A stretch of 64,000 bases of DNA from G963676795 sp963677215 (GTDB taxonomy: Bacteria; Desulfobacterota; Desulfuromonadia; Desulfuromonadales; Geopsychrobacteraceae): the NCBI GenBank assembly GCA_963677215.1, contig OY781919.1, positions 558,001 through 622,000 on the forward strand, read 5' to 3'. A program made the position numbers and the translations under genes. Below the pieces are notes generated by a model. That model ran no database searches. It had not been told where the DNA came from and saw only the letters and a program-made list of their open reading frames with translations. Position 1 is the stretch's first letter, and each line of letters opens with the position of its first letter. This document shows positions 35,178 through 44,606 of this stretch, piece after piece.

Positions 35178-38100
35178 CTATGTTCTCCTCACTCTATTCC
35201 TGTTGAGAGCGACCCACTGCGCGCCGAGTGAGTCGATCATTTCTGCGATTTCATCGCTTTCGTATTCCTCATCAAGCAAGGCCTGACGATAGTTCTCAAG
35301 CAGCTGGGCTGCAGAACGGCTGTCCTGCTGCTGCTGATAGATATGCAACAGCTGACGGACCAACTGATCCTGTCCCGGCTCCACCTGCAGCCCTTTCTGC
35401 AACAGCGGAATGGCCATCTCAAAACGCTGGCGCTGACAGAGCTGCTGGGCCAGCAGGCTGAGCTGCTGGATGCGCATCTGGGTCAGGTCTTCGCGGGTAT
35501 AAACCAGTTCATCGGCCAAATCGAAACCAGCAAGGAACTCCCCCTGCCAGGCATCATCCATCTTCCACAGCTGCATCTCCGCCTGCCAGAAGCGTTCACG
35601 CTGCTGGTGATGACGGGCACGCAGAAGCAGCTCGGCATACTCCAGGCTGTCAATCTGGGCGTGACGTAAAGAGAGCATCCCTTTCTCCAGGACCAGATAA
35701 TTGTCGCGGATATGCTTGCCGAACACCTCTTCAATCCCCCGCCGCAAGCGCGAATGGGCCGCGTCAAAACTGTTTCGCGCCTTGGTTGTCGAACTCTCCG
35801 GCCAGAGCTGCCCCATCAGCTGCTCGATACTGATGGTCCGGTCCGGAGCGGCGATCAGGGCGGCAAGAATCTGGCGTGAAGCCTGGCCGGTCTGACTCAG
35901 GTCGAACAGTTTGTCTTCCATCTGCAGTTGGAAACGCCCCAAGCAATAGACCCGCAGCAGTGGAATCCGGATCCCCTGCAGCGAGTCGATACAACTATCC
36001 TGAACGGCCAGCAGGGACAACAGCGGGACCTCGACAGCCTGTTCATTGGCCAGTCGCAACAGACCCTCGAGCGCCTCGGCCGTCATCCCCCAGAAACTGG
36101 TGGTCTGCTGACGGCGAATCAGTTCGGCGAACTGCATAAGGTACTGGCGGGACAACTCGGCCTGGCCGTTCCGGTCACAAACCAGAGCCTGCCAGGCGTA
36201 GATCCCGGCCCGCATCCGTTCTTCACCAAAACGTTTCGAACGCACCAGAGCCTCATCCAGATACTCAGCAGCCTTGTCGAAACGTCCGAGGCTGTAGCAG
36301 GTCACGCCGGCCAGCAGCAGGTTCTCCTGCGAGGTCAGTTCTCCTCCCATCCGTTGACGCAGGGCGAGGGCTTCGTTCATATCCTGTTCGGCAGCCTCGG
36401 CATGCCCCTCCAACGCCCTGATCCAGCCCCGCAACTGCAACAACCGGCAGTACATGGGACGATGACTGGCCGTAACCCCGTCGAGCATGAGGATATCAAT
36501 CGCTTCCGATGCGCCCCTAAGCTCACCGCGGGCCAGGTTGAGGGTGGCCTGATAATAGCCGAGCAACGCCGCAATGATTGTTCTTTTCTGCAGTACGCCG
36601 GAACAATTGGCGGCCATCAGCTCCTGCTGTTTCAGAAAACCGTCAAGGTCACCTACAGCGTGAAGCAGCTCGCAGCCGAGCACCTGCAACAGACAGACCT
36701 CCAGCTCTTTGCAGCCCTGATCAGCCAGACGCAGCCCCTGCTCGAGAGAGGAATGAGCCACGATCATCCGCCCCTGATGAAGCGACAGCAGACTGTGCAG
36801 ATAATAGAGTTCGGCCTGCGGCTCGACCAGACGCAACTGCTGAGCGTCGATCAGGGCATCGCCGACAATCTTGTCGACCACGGACAGATTGCCGTTGAAA
36901 TACAGCTCTGCCAGACCGTAGGCATAGGCGACTTTGAAGCGTTCAAAGGGGCTCAGGGATGCAAGCAGGACATCTGCCAGCCTGGTCAGGCTGGCCTTTT
37001 TGTCACGCCAGGCATCGAAGTTGCCATCAAAGTAGAGCGTCTGCTGAACCTGTTTGGAGAGTGCCAACAACTGCCCCCGCTCATCACCGCTGGCCAGAAA
37101 GCGCTGATAGGCGAGTTCCAGCCAGGTATCACTGTTGTCCCCGGAGCCACGCAGGTCCAGGATGCCACGGAACAGGGACATCCAGCCACAGCGCACCAGC
37201 ACCCGTTCCGGAATGCGGCTGAAGACTGGCGCCACAAGAGTCGGAAAATGCCGGTCGAGCAGCAGAAAACCAGCCTGACTGAGCAACTGGGACACCTCGT
37301 CGTAGGCTTCGGCCAGGATCAGGCAACGCAGTGCCCGGGCAAACTCATCCTGACGACGGAACCACTCAGCGGCGATCATATAGACGGAACGTCGTTCCTC
37401 GTCGCTGAGTACCTGCTCGACGCGCTCCTTCAACAGTTCTGCCAGGCGCGGTTCGACAATCAGAAACTCCTGATTATCAAGGGTCTGCTGCAGAGACAAT
37501 TCGTGGCGCCCGAGATATTCCGAGACAGCTTCGACATCGGCCACCTCACTGAGTTTCTGGGCCAGGGCGAGGGGCAGTTGCCCAATCAGCGAAAACTTCA
37601 GCAGCGTCCGCCTCCAGGGGAGCGGAAAGCTGGTCGCCATCAGCCCAAAGAAACGTTCCAGATTCCTACTGTTCGGCTCCGGGAGCTCTCCGGCCAGGCG
37701 CTCCAGCAGAGGCTGGTCGTCATCTTTGAGATCCCCGTCACCGGAAATCAACAGCCCCTTGAGCCAGCGCAGGGCCTGGGCATGATCGGCCGAAGGCAGC
37801 TCCTCGCCGTCTGGACTCCGGGCAAAACGCCTCTCGCTCGCACACATGCGCAACATGACCTTGATCCTGGCCAGCATTTCAACATTGCTGATCGGCTGCG
37901 AGATAAAGTCATAGGCTCCGACCTCAAGCCCTTCAGCACGCATTTCGGGAGATGCGGTATGCGCAGTCAGCAGCACCAGGGGAATCCTCGCCGTGGCCTC
38001 CCTAGCGCGCAGAGCGCGGCACATGTCGAGACCACTCATCTGGGGCATCTGGACATCGATAAAGGCCCCGTCGATCTGCTCCCTGTCGGTCAGTTCCAGC

Positions 38101-38237
38101 CCTTCCCTGGCGCTGCGGGCGGTCAGAACCCGAACTTCAGGCAGGTCGAGTTCGATGATATGCGCGACCAGCATCAGGTTGGTCGGATTATCATCGACCA
38201 GCAGCAGGGTAAATTCCTTCGCTTCCGTCAGTGCCAT
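35178..38237 (-). CDS. Receiver - TPR - BTAD regulator (SARP-like response regulator)
   Basis: A 1019-residue predicted transcription regulator. Residues 1-130 are a receiver (LLLVDDNPTN, phospho-Asp61 in GAFIDVQMPQ). About 150-720 is a helical TPR region resembling the middle of MalT-type activators. A winged-helix OmpR-like segment follows at about 760-860 (LRVYCLGRFQLQ, then AALIAAPDRTISIEQLMGQLWP), and residues about 860-1010 form a BTAD domain. No NB-ARC ATPase module is visible, unlike most MalT or SARP relatives. GGGGAGGG precedes the ATG. It sits between pcrA and mrp; its signal and targets are unknown. Confidence 0.82.
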   Translation of the reverse strand: MALTEAKEFTLLLVDDNPTNLMLVAHIIELDLPEVRVLTARSAREGLELTDREQIDGAFIDVQMPQMSGLDMCRALRAREATARIPLVLLTAHTASPEMRAEGLEVGAYDFISQPISNVEMLARIKVMLRMCASERRFARSPDGEELPSADHAQALRWLKGLLISGDGDLKDDDQPLLERLAGELPEPNSRNLERFFGLMATSFPLPWRRTLLKFSLIGQLPLALAQKLSEVADVEAVSEYLGRHELSLQQTLDNQEFLIVEPRLAELLKERVEQVLSDEERRSVYMIAAEWFRRQDEFARALRCLILAEAYDEVSQLLSQAGFLLLDRHFPTLVAPVFSRIPERVLVRCGWMSLFRGILDLRGSGDNSDTWLELAYQRFLASGDERGQLLALSKQVQQTLYFDGNFDAWRDKKASLTRLADVLLASLSPFERFKVAYAYGLAELYFNGNLSVVDKIVGDALIDAQQLRLVEPQAELYYLHSLLSLHQGRMIVAHSSLEQGLRLADQGCKELEVCLLQVLGCELLHAVGDLDGFLKQQELMAANCSGVLQKRTIIAALLGYYQATLNLARGELRGASEAIDILMLDGVTASHRPMYCRLLQLRGWIRALEGHAEAAEQDMNEALALRQRMGGELTSQENLLLAGVTCYSLGRFDKAAEYLDEALVRSKRFGEERMRAGIYAWQALVCDRNGQAELSRQYLMQFAELIRRQQTTSFWGMTAEALEGLLRLANEQAVEVPLLSLLAVQDSCIDSLQGIRIPLLRVYCLGRFQLQMEDKLFDLSQTGQASRQILAALIAAPDRTISIEQLMGQLWPESSTTKARNSFDAAHSRLRRGIEEVFGKHIRDNYLVLEKGMLSLRHAQIDSLEYAELLLRARHHQQRERFWQAEMQLWKMDDAWQGEFLAGFDLADELVYTREDLTQMRIQQLSLLAQQLCQRQRFEMAIPLLQKGLQVEPGQDQLVRQLLHIYQQQQDSRSAAQLLENYRQALLDEEYESDEIAEMIDSLGAQWVALNRNRVRRT

Positions 38238-38254
38238 AGCCCTCCCCAGTGGTG

Positions 38255-40504
38255 TTAAACCGGCATCAATCCGGCGAACTTCAGCAGTAGTTTTTTGGTC
38301 CCGACAGTGTTGAAATAGACGATAACCTTTTGTTTGTCCCCATCACCCTCCAAACGACGAATCGTGCCGATACCGAACTTGACGTGGCGAACCTTGCTCC
38401 CCAGCCTGAAGCCAGTGCCACTATCGGCAATCTCATCAACAGCTTCAGGCACCAGCTGGGAGAAACTCTCCTCGACCGGAGCGGCTTTCGCTTCCTCAAC
38501 CGGCCTCTCTGCACTGATCAGATCGGCAAGCGATGACAGGTTGTGACCACTCGACTCCCGTTTCTGGGCAAGCGGTGCCCCCCCCTCTTTCAGTTCCGCC
38601 GGAATCTCGGCCAGAAAGCGGCTCGGCGGATTGAACTGATAGGTACCGAAAACCCGACGCCGCCGGGCGTGCGAAAGATAGAGCTTTTTCATCGCCCGGG
38701 TCATGCCGACATAACAGAGGCGGCGCTCTTCGGCCAGTTCCTCACCGCCGGCGCCGCTGCGCGCATGGGGGAACAGCCCTTCCTCCATGCCGGTCATGAA
38801 AACCACCGGGAACTCGAGCCCCTTGGCCGAGTGCAGGGTCATCAACGTGACCCGCTGCTGGGAGGAATCGTACTGATCGAGGTCGGTGATCAGGGCGACC
38901 TGCTCGAGATAGTCCTGCAGGCTGCCGTCGCTCGAAGCGTGCTGCTCCATGCCGGCCAGCAACTGCTCGAGGTTCTCCAGGCGGCCGCGCGCCTCTTTCT
39001 TGACATCGCTGGTCAACCCCTGCTGGGCCTCCTCCCGCAGGGCGGGGCTGTAGCCGCTCTCCTCGAGGATATCGGCCATCAGCTGCGGATAGGAGATCCT
39101 CTTCAGCCGCTCCGTGAAATCGTCGATCAGCTCCAGAAAAGCAGCCACCTTGCGCAGTGGGGCGGATCCCAGGATCTGGCGCTGCACAGCCAGCCGGCAG
39201 GCGGCTAGGAAACCGCCAGCCTCTTCCTCAAGTGCAGAGATCCGTTCGATCGTGGTATTGCCGATGCCCCGCGCCGGAACATTGATGATCCGTTTGGCGG
39301 AGACCGTATCGCTCGGATTGACCAGGATCTTCAGATAGGAGAGCGCATCCTTGACCTCGGTACGGGCATAGAACTTGACCCCACCAAACATGGCATAGGG
39401 GATACTGCTGCCGCGGAGCGCCTCTTCCAGGGTCCGCGACTGGGCATTGGTCCGATAAAAGACGGCGATATCGTTGTAACCGAACCCCTGAAACTTGAGC
39501 TTGCTGATTTCCCCGGCGACAAAACCGGCTTCTTCCAGATCGTCCGGCGAGGCTTCGACATGCAGCGGTTCGCCGGTGGGATTCTCCGTCCAGAGGGTCT
39601 TCTCGCGCCGATCCGGGTTACGCCCGACAACCTCGCCGGCCGCCCTGAGAATGGTCTGGGTCGAACGGTAGTTCTGCTCCAGACGGATGATGGTCGCATC
39701 CGGGAAATCGCCGTCAAAACCGAGGATATTGCCGACCTCGGCGCCACGCCAGCGGTAGATCGACTGGTCATCGTCACCGACCACGCAGAGATTGGTGTGC
39801 TCGCCGATCAGCAGCTGCATCAGGCGGTATTGAACCCGGTTGGTATCCTGGAATTCGTCGATCAGCAGATGAGTGAAGCGCTCCTGCCAGCGTCTGCGAA
39901 CCTCCGGATGCTGCTCGAAGAGCTGCACGGTAAGCAGCAGCAGGTCACCGAAATCAACGGCGTTGGCCGCCTTGAGACGCTGCTGGTAGGCTGCATAGAT
40001 CTCTGCCGGCAGGCGCTCATCGCCGCGCACATCGGCGTAGGCATCAGGGAAGCGGCCACGGTTCTTGGCGCTGTCGATAAAGGAGGCGACGGCGCGCGGT
40101 TTGAGGCTCTTTTCCGGGACCTGACGTTCCTTGAGCAGATCGCGCAACAAACGCAGCTGATCCTGATCGTCGTAGATGGTGAAGTCGCGGTTGAAACCGA
40201 GATATTCGATCTCCTGACGCAGAATCCGTACGCAGCTGGCATGAAAGGTCGCCACCCAGGGCTGCCCCTGGTTGCCGAGCAGGTTTTCGAGCCGCTCGCG
40301 CATCTCCCCGGCAGCCTTGTTGGTGAAGGTCACCGCCATGATCTGCCAGGCCGGCACCTGACGCTGCTGAATCAGATAGGCGACCCGGTGGGTCAAAGCC
40401 CTGGTCTTGCCGGAACCGGCCCCGGCCAGCAGCAGCAACGGTCCATCGTCGTGAAGCACAGCCTGACGTTGCGGCTCATTGAGTCCGGAGAGCAGGTCAC
40501 TCAT
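38255..40504 (-). CDS. pcrA: UvrD/Rep-family DNA helicase (PcrA-like)
   Basis: A superfamily 1A 3'-5' helicase used in excision repair and replication restart. The 749-residue chain has Walker A GAGSGKTRALTHR, Walker B IDEFQDTN, motif III DDDQSIYRWRGA, motif V TLHSAKGLEFPVVF and motif VI YVGMTRA. The C-terminal region ends with a KVRHVKFGIGTI Tudor-like segment that binds RNA polymerase in PcrA. Three ATG codons start the frame; the third (40504) is 6 bases from GGAGG. It overlaps the ClC gene by 8 bases. Confidence 0.94.
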   Translation of the reverse strand: MSDLLSGLNEPQRQAVLHDDGPLLLLAGAGSGKTRALTHRVAYLIQQRQVPAWQIMAVTFTNKAAGEMRERLENLLGNQGQPWVATFHASCVRILRQEIEYLGFNRDFTIYDDQDQLRLLRDLLKERQVPEKSLKPRAVASFIDSAKNRGRFPDAYADVRGDERLPAEIYAAYQQRLKAANAVDFGDLLLLTVQLFEQHPEVRRRWQERFTHLLIDEFQDTNRVQYRLMQLLIGEHTNLCVVGDDDQSIYRWRGAEVGNILGFDGDFPDATIIRLEQNYRSTQTILRAAGEVVGRNPDRREKTLWTENPTGEPLHVEASPDDLEEAGFVAGEISKLKFQGFGYNDIAVFYRTNAQSRTLEEALRGSSIPYAMFGGVKFYARTEVKDALSYLKILVNPSDTVSAKRIINVPARGIGNTTIERISALEEEAGGFLAACRLAVQRQILGSAPLRKVAAFLELIDDFTERLKRISYPQLMADILEESGYSPALREEAQQGLTSDVKKEARGRLENLEQLLAGMEQHASSDGSLQDYLEQVALITDLDQYDSSQQRVTLMTLHSAKGLEFPVVFMTGMEEGLFPHARSGAGGEELAEERRLCYVGMTRAMKKLYLSHARRRRVFGTYQFNPPSRFLAEIPAELKEGGAPLAQKRESSGHNLSSLADLISAERPVEEAKAAPVEESFSQLVPEAVDEIADSGTGFRLGSKVRHVKFGIGTIRRLEGDGDKQKVIVYFNTVGTKKLLLKFAGLMPV

Positions 40505-42305
40505 CATCATCCTCCAGGGTTCGGCTCATCAGCTCGCGGTTGTAGGCGGAAATCATATCGCGTCGGGAGATGATACCATAGAGCTTGCGATGGGTCTCCC
40601 GATCGACGACCGGCAGCTGTTCGATATTACGATAGCCGATCTTGCGCATCGCCGCATCGAGGTCCTCCTCGGCATGAACGGTAATAACATCGGTTGTCGC
40701 CAGCTCCTTGACCACGACCAGATCCATCAGCTCTTTTTCAAAGACGACCCCCATAAAGTCCTGGACCGAGATGATCCCGGTCAGTTCACCGGCGGCGTTG
40801 ATCAGCGGGAAGTTGGTATGGTGAGTCTGCTGGATAAAGTCGGCGAACTCTCCCAGCGTCATACTCTCCGGGATCGACTCGACCCGCCGCTGCATGACGT
40901 CGCCGACCGCCAGGCTTTTCATGATATTGCGTTCCTTACCGGCCTCAAGGTCGATGCCGATGCGGGTCAGCTCCATGGTCTCCATACTGTCCTTTTTCAG
41001 GTGACGGGCGATGGCCGTGCCGATGACGCAGGTCAGCATGATCGGAATGATGACCTGGTAGCTGTCGGTGATCTCAAAGAGCAGGAAGATCGCGGTCATC
41101 GGCGAATGGGTCGATGCCGCCAGAAAGGCGCCCATACCGACCAGCGCATAGGCACCGGGAGAGATATGAGCACCGGGCAGAATCACCGCCAGGATGTGGC
41201 CGAAGGCCCCTCCGACAACCGCCCCAAGAAACAGACAGGGGGCAAACAGGCCGCCCGGCAGCCCGGAGCCGAGGGTGATCGCCGTCGCCACCATCTTGGC
41301 CGCGATCAGCACCAAGAGCAGATACCAGGTGTGCTGGCCGGAAAGCACCTCGTTCATGAATTCGTAACCGTTACCAAAGACCTGAGGCAGGACCAGACCG
41401 ATCACCCCGACCATCAGGCCGCCGGCAATCGGCTTGACCAGGCGGGGCAACTTGATCGCCCCGACAATATCTTTGATTCGGTAAAAAACATCGATAAAGG
41501 CGGCTGCCAGTCCGCCGATAATCAGGCCCAGCAGCAGATAGAGCCCCAGTTCCCAGAAGCTGTGCATCATGTAGGGAGGAGCCACCAGTTCCGAGGTATT
41601 ACCGAGCAGCGCACGGGAAACGACCGTTGCCATACCGCTGGAGATAACGATCGAGGTAAAGCTGGCGACTTCGAAGGAGGACAGCAGCACGATCTCGGTC
41701 GCGAAAAAGACTCCGGCAATCGGCGCGTTGAAGGTTGCCGCAACCCCGGCTGCAGCACCGCAAGCGACCAGCACCTTGAGCTTTTCCCCGCTGACCTTGA
41801 ACAGCTTGCCAAACTGGCTGCCGATGGTCCCGCCGATCACTGCGATCGGACCTTCCTGTCCGGCACTGCCGCCGGTGCCGATGGTCAGGGCCGCACCGAG
41901 GCCACGGGTGATCAGCGGCCGCAAGGGCAGCTTGGCCCCTTTGAGGTTAACCTTGACGAGAAACCCGGCAAAGCCCCCCTTGAGGTCTTTACTGAAGAAA
42001 ATCCACAGTGGAATGACCAGCACCCCGCCGATCGCCGGCAGAAAGATGACCAGAAACCGCTGCAGGCTCCATTCCTCAAGTGACACATCAAAGTGATGAA
42101 TGAGCGATTCGAAAGTCAGCCAGTGCACCAGTTCGATCGTCTTGCGAAACAGGTAGTTTCCCAGTCCGCCGAGCAGACCGATGATCACGGCCAAACCTAT
42201 CGCAAAGGTATTTTCGCTGATTCGTAGGCGATTCAGTAAGGCGTGGGTTTTCTGATGGAGCTTGCGGGAGATTAGGATATTGAGTCTCTGTCTGATTGCT
42301 GACAC
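40497..42305 (-). CDS. ClC-family chloride channel/antiporter with CBS domains
   Basis: An inner-membrane ClC protein of 602 residues. The membrane part (about 30-440) keeps the gating glutamate in GTGGSAGQEGP, with Gln in place of the usual Arg/Lys, and the GLFAPCLFLGA filter loop. The first selectivity loop (GSGIP) is not recognisable. Residues about 465-590 form a CBS pair that may sense adenine nucleotides. The GTG at 42305 is the likely start. It heads a long operon. It could be a Cl-/H+ exchanger or a channel; sequence does not decide. Confidence 0.88.
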   Translation of the reverse strand: MSAIRQRLNILISRKLHQKTHALLNRLRISENTFAIGLAVIIGLLGGLGNYLFRKTIELVHWLTFESLIHHFDVSLEEWSLQRFLVIFLPAIGGVLVIPLWIFFSKDLKGGFAGFLVKVNLKGAKLPLRPLITRGLGAALTIGTGGSAGQEGPIAVIGGTIGSQFGKLFKVSGEKLKVLVACGAAAGVAATFNAPIAGVFFATEIVLLSSFEVASFTSIVISSGMATVVSRALLGNTSELVAPPYMMHSFWELGLYLLLGLIIGGLAAAFIDVFYRIKDIVGAIKLPRLVKPIAGGLMVGVIGLVLPQVFGNGYEFMNEVLSGQHTWYLLLVLIAAKMVATAITLGSGLPGGLFAPCLFLGAVVGGAFGHILAVILPGAHISPGAYALVGMGAFLAASTHSPMTAIFLLFEITDSYQVIIPIMLTCVIGTAIARHLKKDSMETMELTRIGIDLEAGKERNIMKSLAVGDVMQRRVESIPESMTLGEFADFIQQTHHTNFPLINAAGELTGIISVQDFMGVVFEKELMDLVVVKELATTDVITVHAEEDLDAAMRKIGYRNIEQLPVVDRETHRKLYGIISRRDMISAYNRELMSRTLEDDDE

Positions 42306-42523
42306 TGGTCTGACCTGATTGTAATGCGGAAATATATCTACTAGCGTTCAGAGGACATAGAACATGTCGCTCGCAATTAACCCGGAATGCGTGGATTTTG
42401 GATGATAGCCATATTTGAGTGGATGACGCAATAAACAATATCCATTTATTGCACATATCTCCTGGTCGATCTTTAACAGATGTAAATAAACGCAAAAATA
42501 AGAATGGGCCTGCTGAAAAGTAA

Positions 42524-42552
42524 CCCGCGAGACCAGGGTGAGTTCTCGCGGG
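42524..42552 (-). terminator. Intrinsic terminator of the mmd operon
   Basis: Arms CCCGCGAGA (42524-42532) and TCTCGCGGG (42544-42552) pair perfectly over 9 bp. On the minus strand the stem is followed by TTACTTTTC, a weak T-rich tract. It lies about 40 bases after the mmdB stop. Confidence 0.8.
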
Positions 42553-42592
42553 CCAAGGAGGCATTAGATTGAAAAGTGAGACAGCAGAGGAA

Positions 42593-43711
42593 CTAACCAA
42601 GGATTGTCAAAAGGACACCTGCCGCAATGGCCGAACCAACGACTCCAGCAACATTTGGTGCCATAGCATGCATCAGCAGATAGTTGCCTGGATCAGCCTC
42701 GAGACCGACCTTATTGCAAACCCGAGCCGCATTGGGAACAGCGGACACACCGGCGGCCCCGACCAGCGGGTTGATCTTGTGCTTGAGGAACAGGTTCATG
42801 AACTTGGCGAACAGGACGCCGGCAGCCGTGGCGCAGGCAAAGGCAGCGGCCCCCATGACAAAGATGCCGATCGACTGCCAGGTCAGGAAGTTTTCAGCCA
42901 GCGTATGAGCTCCAACGGAGAAACCGAGCAGGATGGTCAGAATATCGATCATCGCGTTACGGGCGGTGTTGGCCAGACGCTCGGTAACCACTGCTTCTTT
43001 AAGCAGGTTGCCGAAGAACAGGCAGCCCATCAGGACCATGGAGCCCGGTGCAATCATGGTACAGACAAGGAACGCAACGATCGGGAAGATGATCTTTTCT
43101 TTTTTACTGACCTGGCGAGACACCTGCATGCGGATACAGCGTTCTTCCTTGGTGGTCAACAGACGCATGATCGGTGGCTGAATAACCGGAACCAGCGACA
43201 TGTAGGAATAAGCCGCGATAGCGATAGAACCGAGCAGCTCTGGCGCCAGCTTGGACGCGAGGAAAATCGCCGTCGGGCCGTCTGCACCACCGATGATGCC
43301 GATAGCGCCTGACTGTGCCGGGGTAAAACCGATAAACAGTGCACCGATCAGAGTCAGGAAGATACCAAACTGCGCGGCCGCGCCCAGGAGAACCAGTTTC
43401 GGATTACTGAGCATCGACGAAAAATCGGTCATCGCCCCGACACCGAGGAAAATAAGTGGCGGATAGATCCCCTGGCTGACCCCCTGGTAGATATTATAGA
43501 AGAAATTTCCTTCTTCACTGCCTGCGATCTCGGCTGGTAGCGGAATATTGCCGACAATCAGACCGAAGCCGATCGGCAGAAGCAACAGCGGCTCAAAATT
43601 TTTCTTTATTGCCAGATAGATAAACAGTACCCCAAACAGGATCATGACGAGATTCTGCCAACTCATCCCGACAAAACCGGTACTCAACAAAAATTTAATC
43701 AACATTTCCAT
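42593..43711 (-). CDS. mmdB: Na+-translocating decarboxylase, membrane beta subunit (OadB/MmdB)
   Basis: The integral-membrane subunit that couples release of CO2 from carboxybiotin to Na+ export. The 372-residue protein has about nine to eleven helices and the family motifs GVGAMTDFSSML, IGIIGGADGPTAIFL and a C-terminal VGAAGVSAVPNAARV. It is encoded last in the mmdA-mmdD-mmdC-mmdB cluster, the same order as in Propionigenium. The 93-base gap before it is the largest in the cluster. It works with the biotin and carboxyltransferase subunits upstream. Confidence 0.94.
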   Translation of the reverse strand: MEMLIKFLLSTGFVGMSWQNLVMILFGVLFIYLAIKKNFEPLLLLPIGFGLIVGNIPLPAEIAGSEEGNFFYNIYQGVSQGIYPPLIFLGVGAMTDFSSMLSNPKLVLLGAAAQFGIFLTLIGALFIGFTPAQSGAIGIIGGADGPTAIFLASKLAPELLGSIAIAAYSYMSLVPVIQPPIMRLLTTKEERCIRMQVSRQVSKKEKIIFPIVAFLVCTMIAPGSMVLMGCLFFGNLLKEAVVTERLANTARNAMIDILTILLGFSVGAHTLAENFLTWQSIGIFVMGAAAFACATAAGVLFAKFMNLFLKHKINPLVGAAGVSAVPNAARVCNKVGLEADPGNYLLMHAMAPNVAGVVGSAIAAGVLLTILG

Positions 43712-43804
43712 GGTCGACTCTCTGCTCTGTTCAAAATTAAATCACGAATAGGTCAAATGAGTGGTCACGATAACGAGCAATGAAGACCTTTAGGCAGCAT
43801 GCCG

Positions 43805-44230
43805 TCAGGCGATCAGCATCATCACCTCACCCTGATTGACAGTATCCCCTACGGAAATCTTGATCTCGGTGACAGTCCCGCTCAGGCGCGCCCTGATCTC
43901 GTTTTCCATCTTCATAGCTTCCATCTTGAACAACGCCTGACCGTTTTCGACCTTCTCGCCGACTTCAACCATGATGTCCAGAATAGACCCGGGAATCGGA
44001 GCAATAACGGTCCCATCGTCCAGAAACGTCGTCGACGCCGCGGCCTTGACGCTGACAGCAGCCGATGGACGAAGTCGTTCTAGCGAACCTTCGGGGATCA
44101 CCTCGGAGATCGAGGTGATATCAACCGCATAGTCCTTGCCGTTGATCTCCATGTGGGCCTTATCAGAACTGAGACTTTTGAACTGAACCTCAAACTCCTT
44201 GCCGTTGAGCTTCAGATTATACTTACGCAT
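43805..44230 (-). CDS. mmdC: Biotin carrier subunit of the Na+-pump decarboxylase (MmdC)
   Basis: A 141-residue carrier whose C-terminal domain (about 72-141) has the biotin-attachment motif FKMEAMKMEN with Lys107 as the acceptor. It is preceded by a Pro/Ala-type linker and an N-terminal domain of about 45 residues (MRKYNLKLNGKEFEV) of the kind found in OadA/PycB tails. Biotin swings between the carboxyltransferase (MmdA) and the membrane pump (MmdB). GGGAGG lies 6 bases before the ATG at 44230. It overlaps the gene upstream by 8 bases. Confidence 0.93.
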   Translation of the reverse strand: MRKYNLKLNGKEFEVQFKSLSSDKAHMEINGKDYAVDITSISEVIPEGSLERLRPSAAVSVKAAASTTFLDDGTVIAPIPGSILDIMVEVGEKVENGQALFKMEAMKMENEIRARLSGTVTEIKISVGDTVNQGEVMMLIA

Positions 44231-44579
44231 GAGATCCTCCCTCTGAGAGCGAATGCATTTTACCGACCGATGTCCAGATTGAGCCGTGCCGTGACTGGCG
44301 CTGAATTGGAGTTTGCGCCAATTCACCAAGACTACGCTCAGATTCCATGTGAATGACCAAGCTGGCTACAGCAATAATCTCCGCCGTAGACGGCTTGAGC
44401 TCAACCGGATCAGGATTCTGCGACAGGCTGCGCTGGGGACGCTTCTTCTTGTCCACCAGTTTGGCGAGAAACATGATCACCAAAACCAGAATCACCAGGC
44501 CGACAAACACGATCAGCATACCGGTCAGCATGACACCGAAGCCGTTGCCATCTATGATGTTGTGAAATCCAAAGTTCAT
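44223..44579 (-). CDS. mmdD: OadG/MmdD-type small subunit of the Na+ pump
   Basis: A 118-residue protein with a single N-terminal transmembrane helix (about residues 16-38, VMLTGMLIVFVGLVILVL) and a charged cytosolic tail (DKKKRPQRS). This is the layout of gamma/delta subunits that hold the carboxyltransferase to the membrane part. The tail also resembles the IIAVASLVIHME region common in these subunits. It lies between mmdA and mmdC; the 8-base overlap with mmdC implies translational coupling. Confidence 0.85.
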   Translation of the reverse strand: MNFGFHNIIDGNGFGVMLTGMLIVFVGLVILVLVIMFLAKLVDKKKRPQRSLSQNPDPVELKPSTAEIIAVASLVIHMESERSLGELAQTPIQRQSRHGSIWTSVGKMHSLSEGGSHA

Positions 44580-44606
44580 AATGTCTTCCGTTCCTTTTAA
44601 TTCCGA

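Noticed and set aside
35928..38258. Open frame of more than 700 codons on the plus strand opposite the receiver/BTAD gene
   Set aside because: It is a mirror frame of a high-G+C gene with strong codon bias. The protein is low in recognisable motifs, whereas the minus strand has receiver and BTAD motifs.
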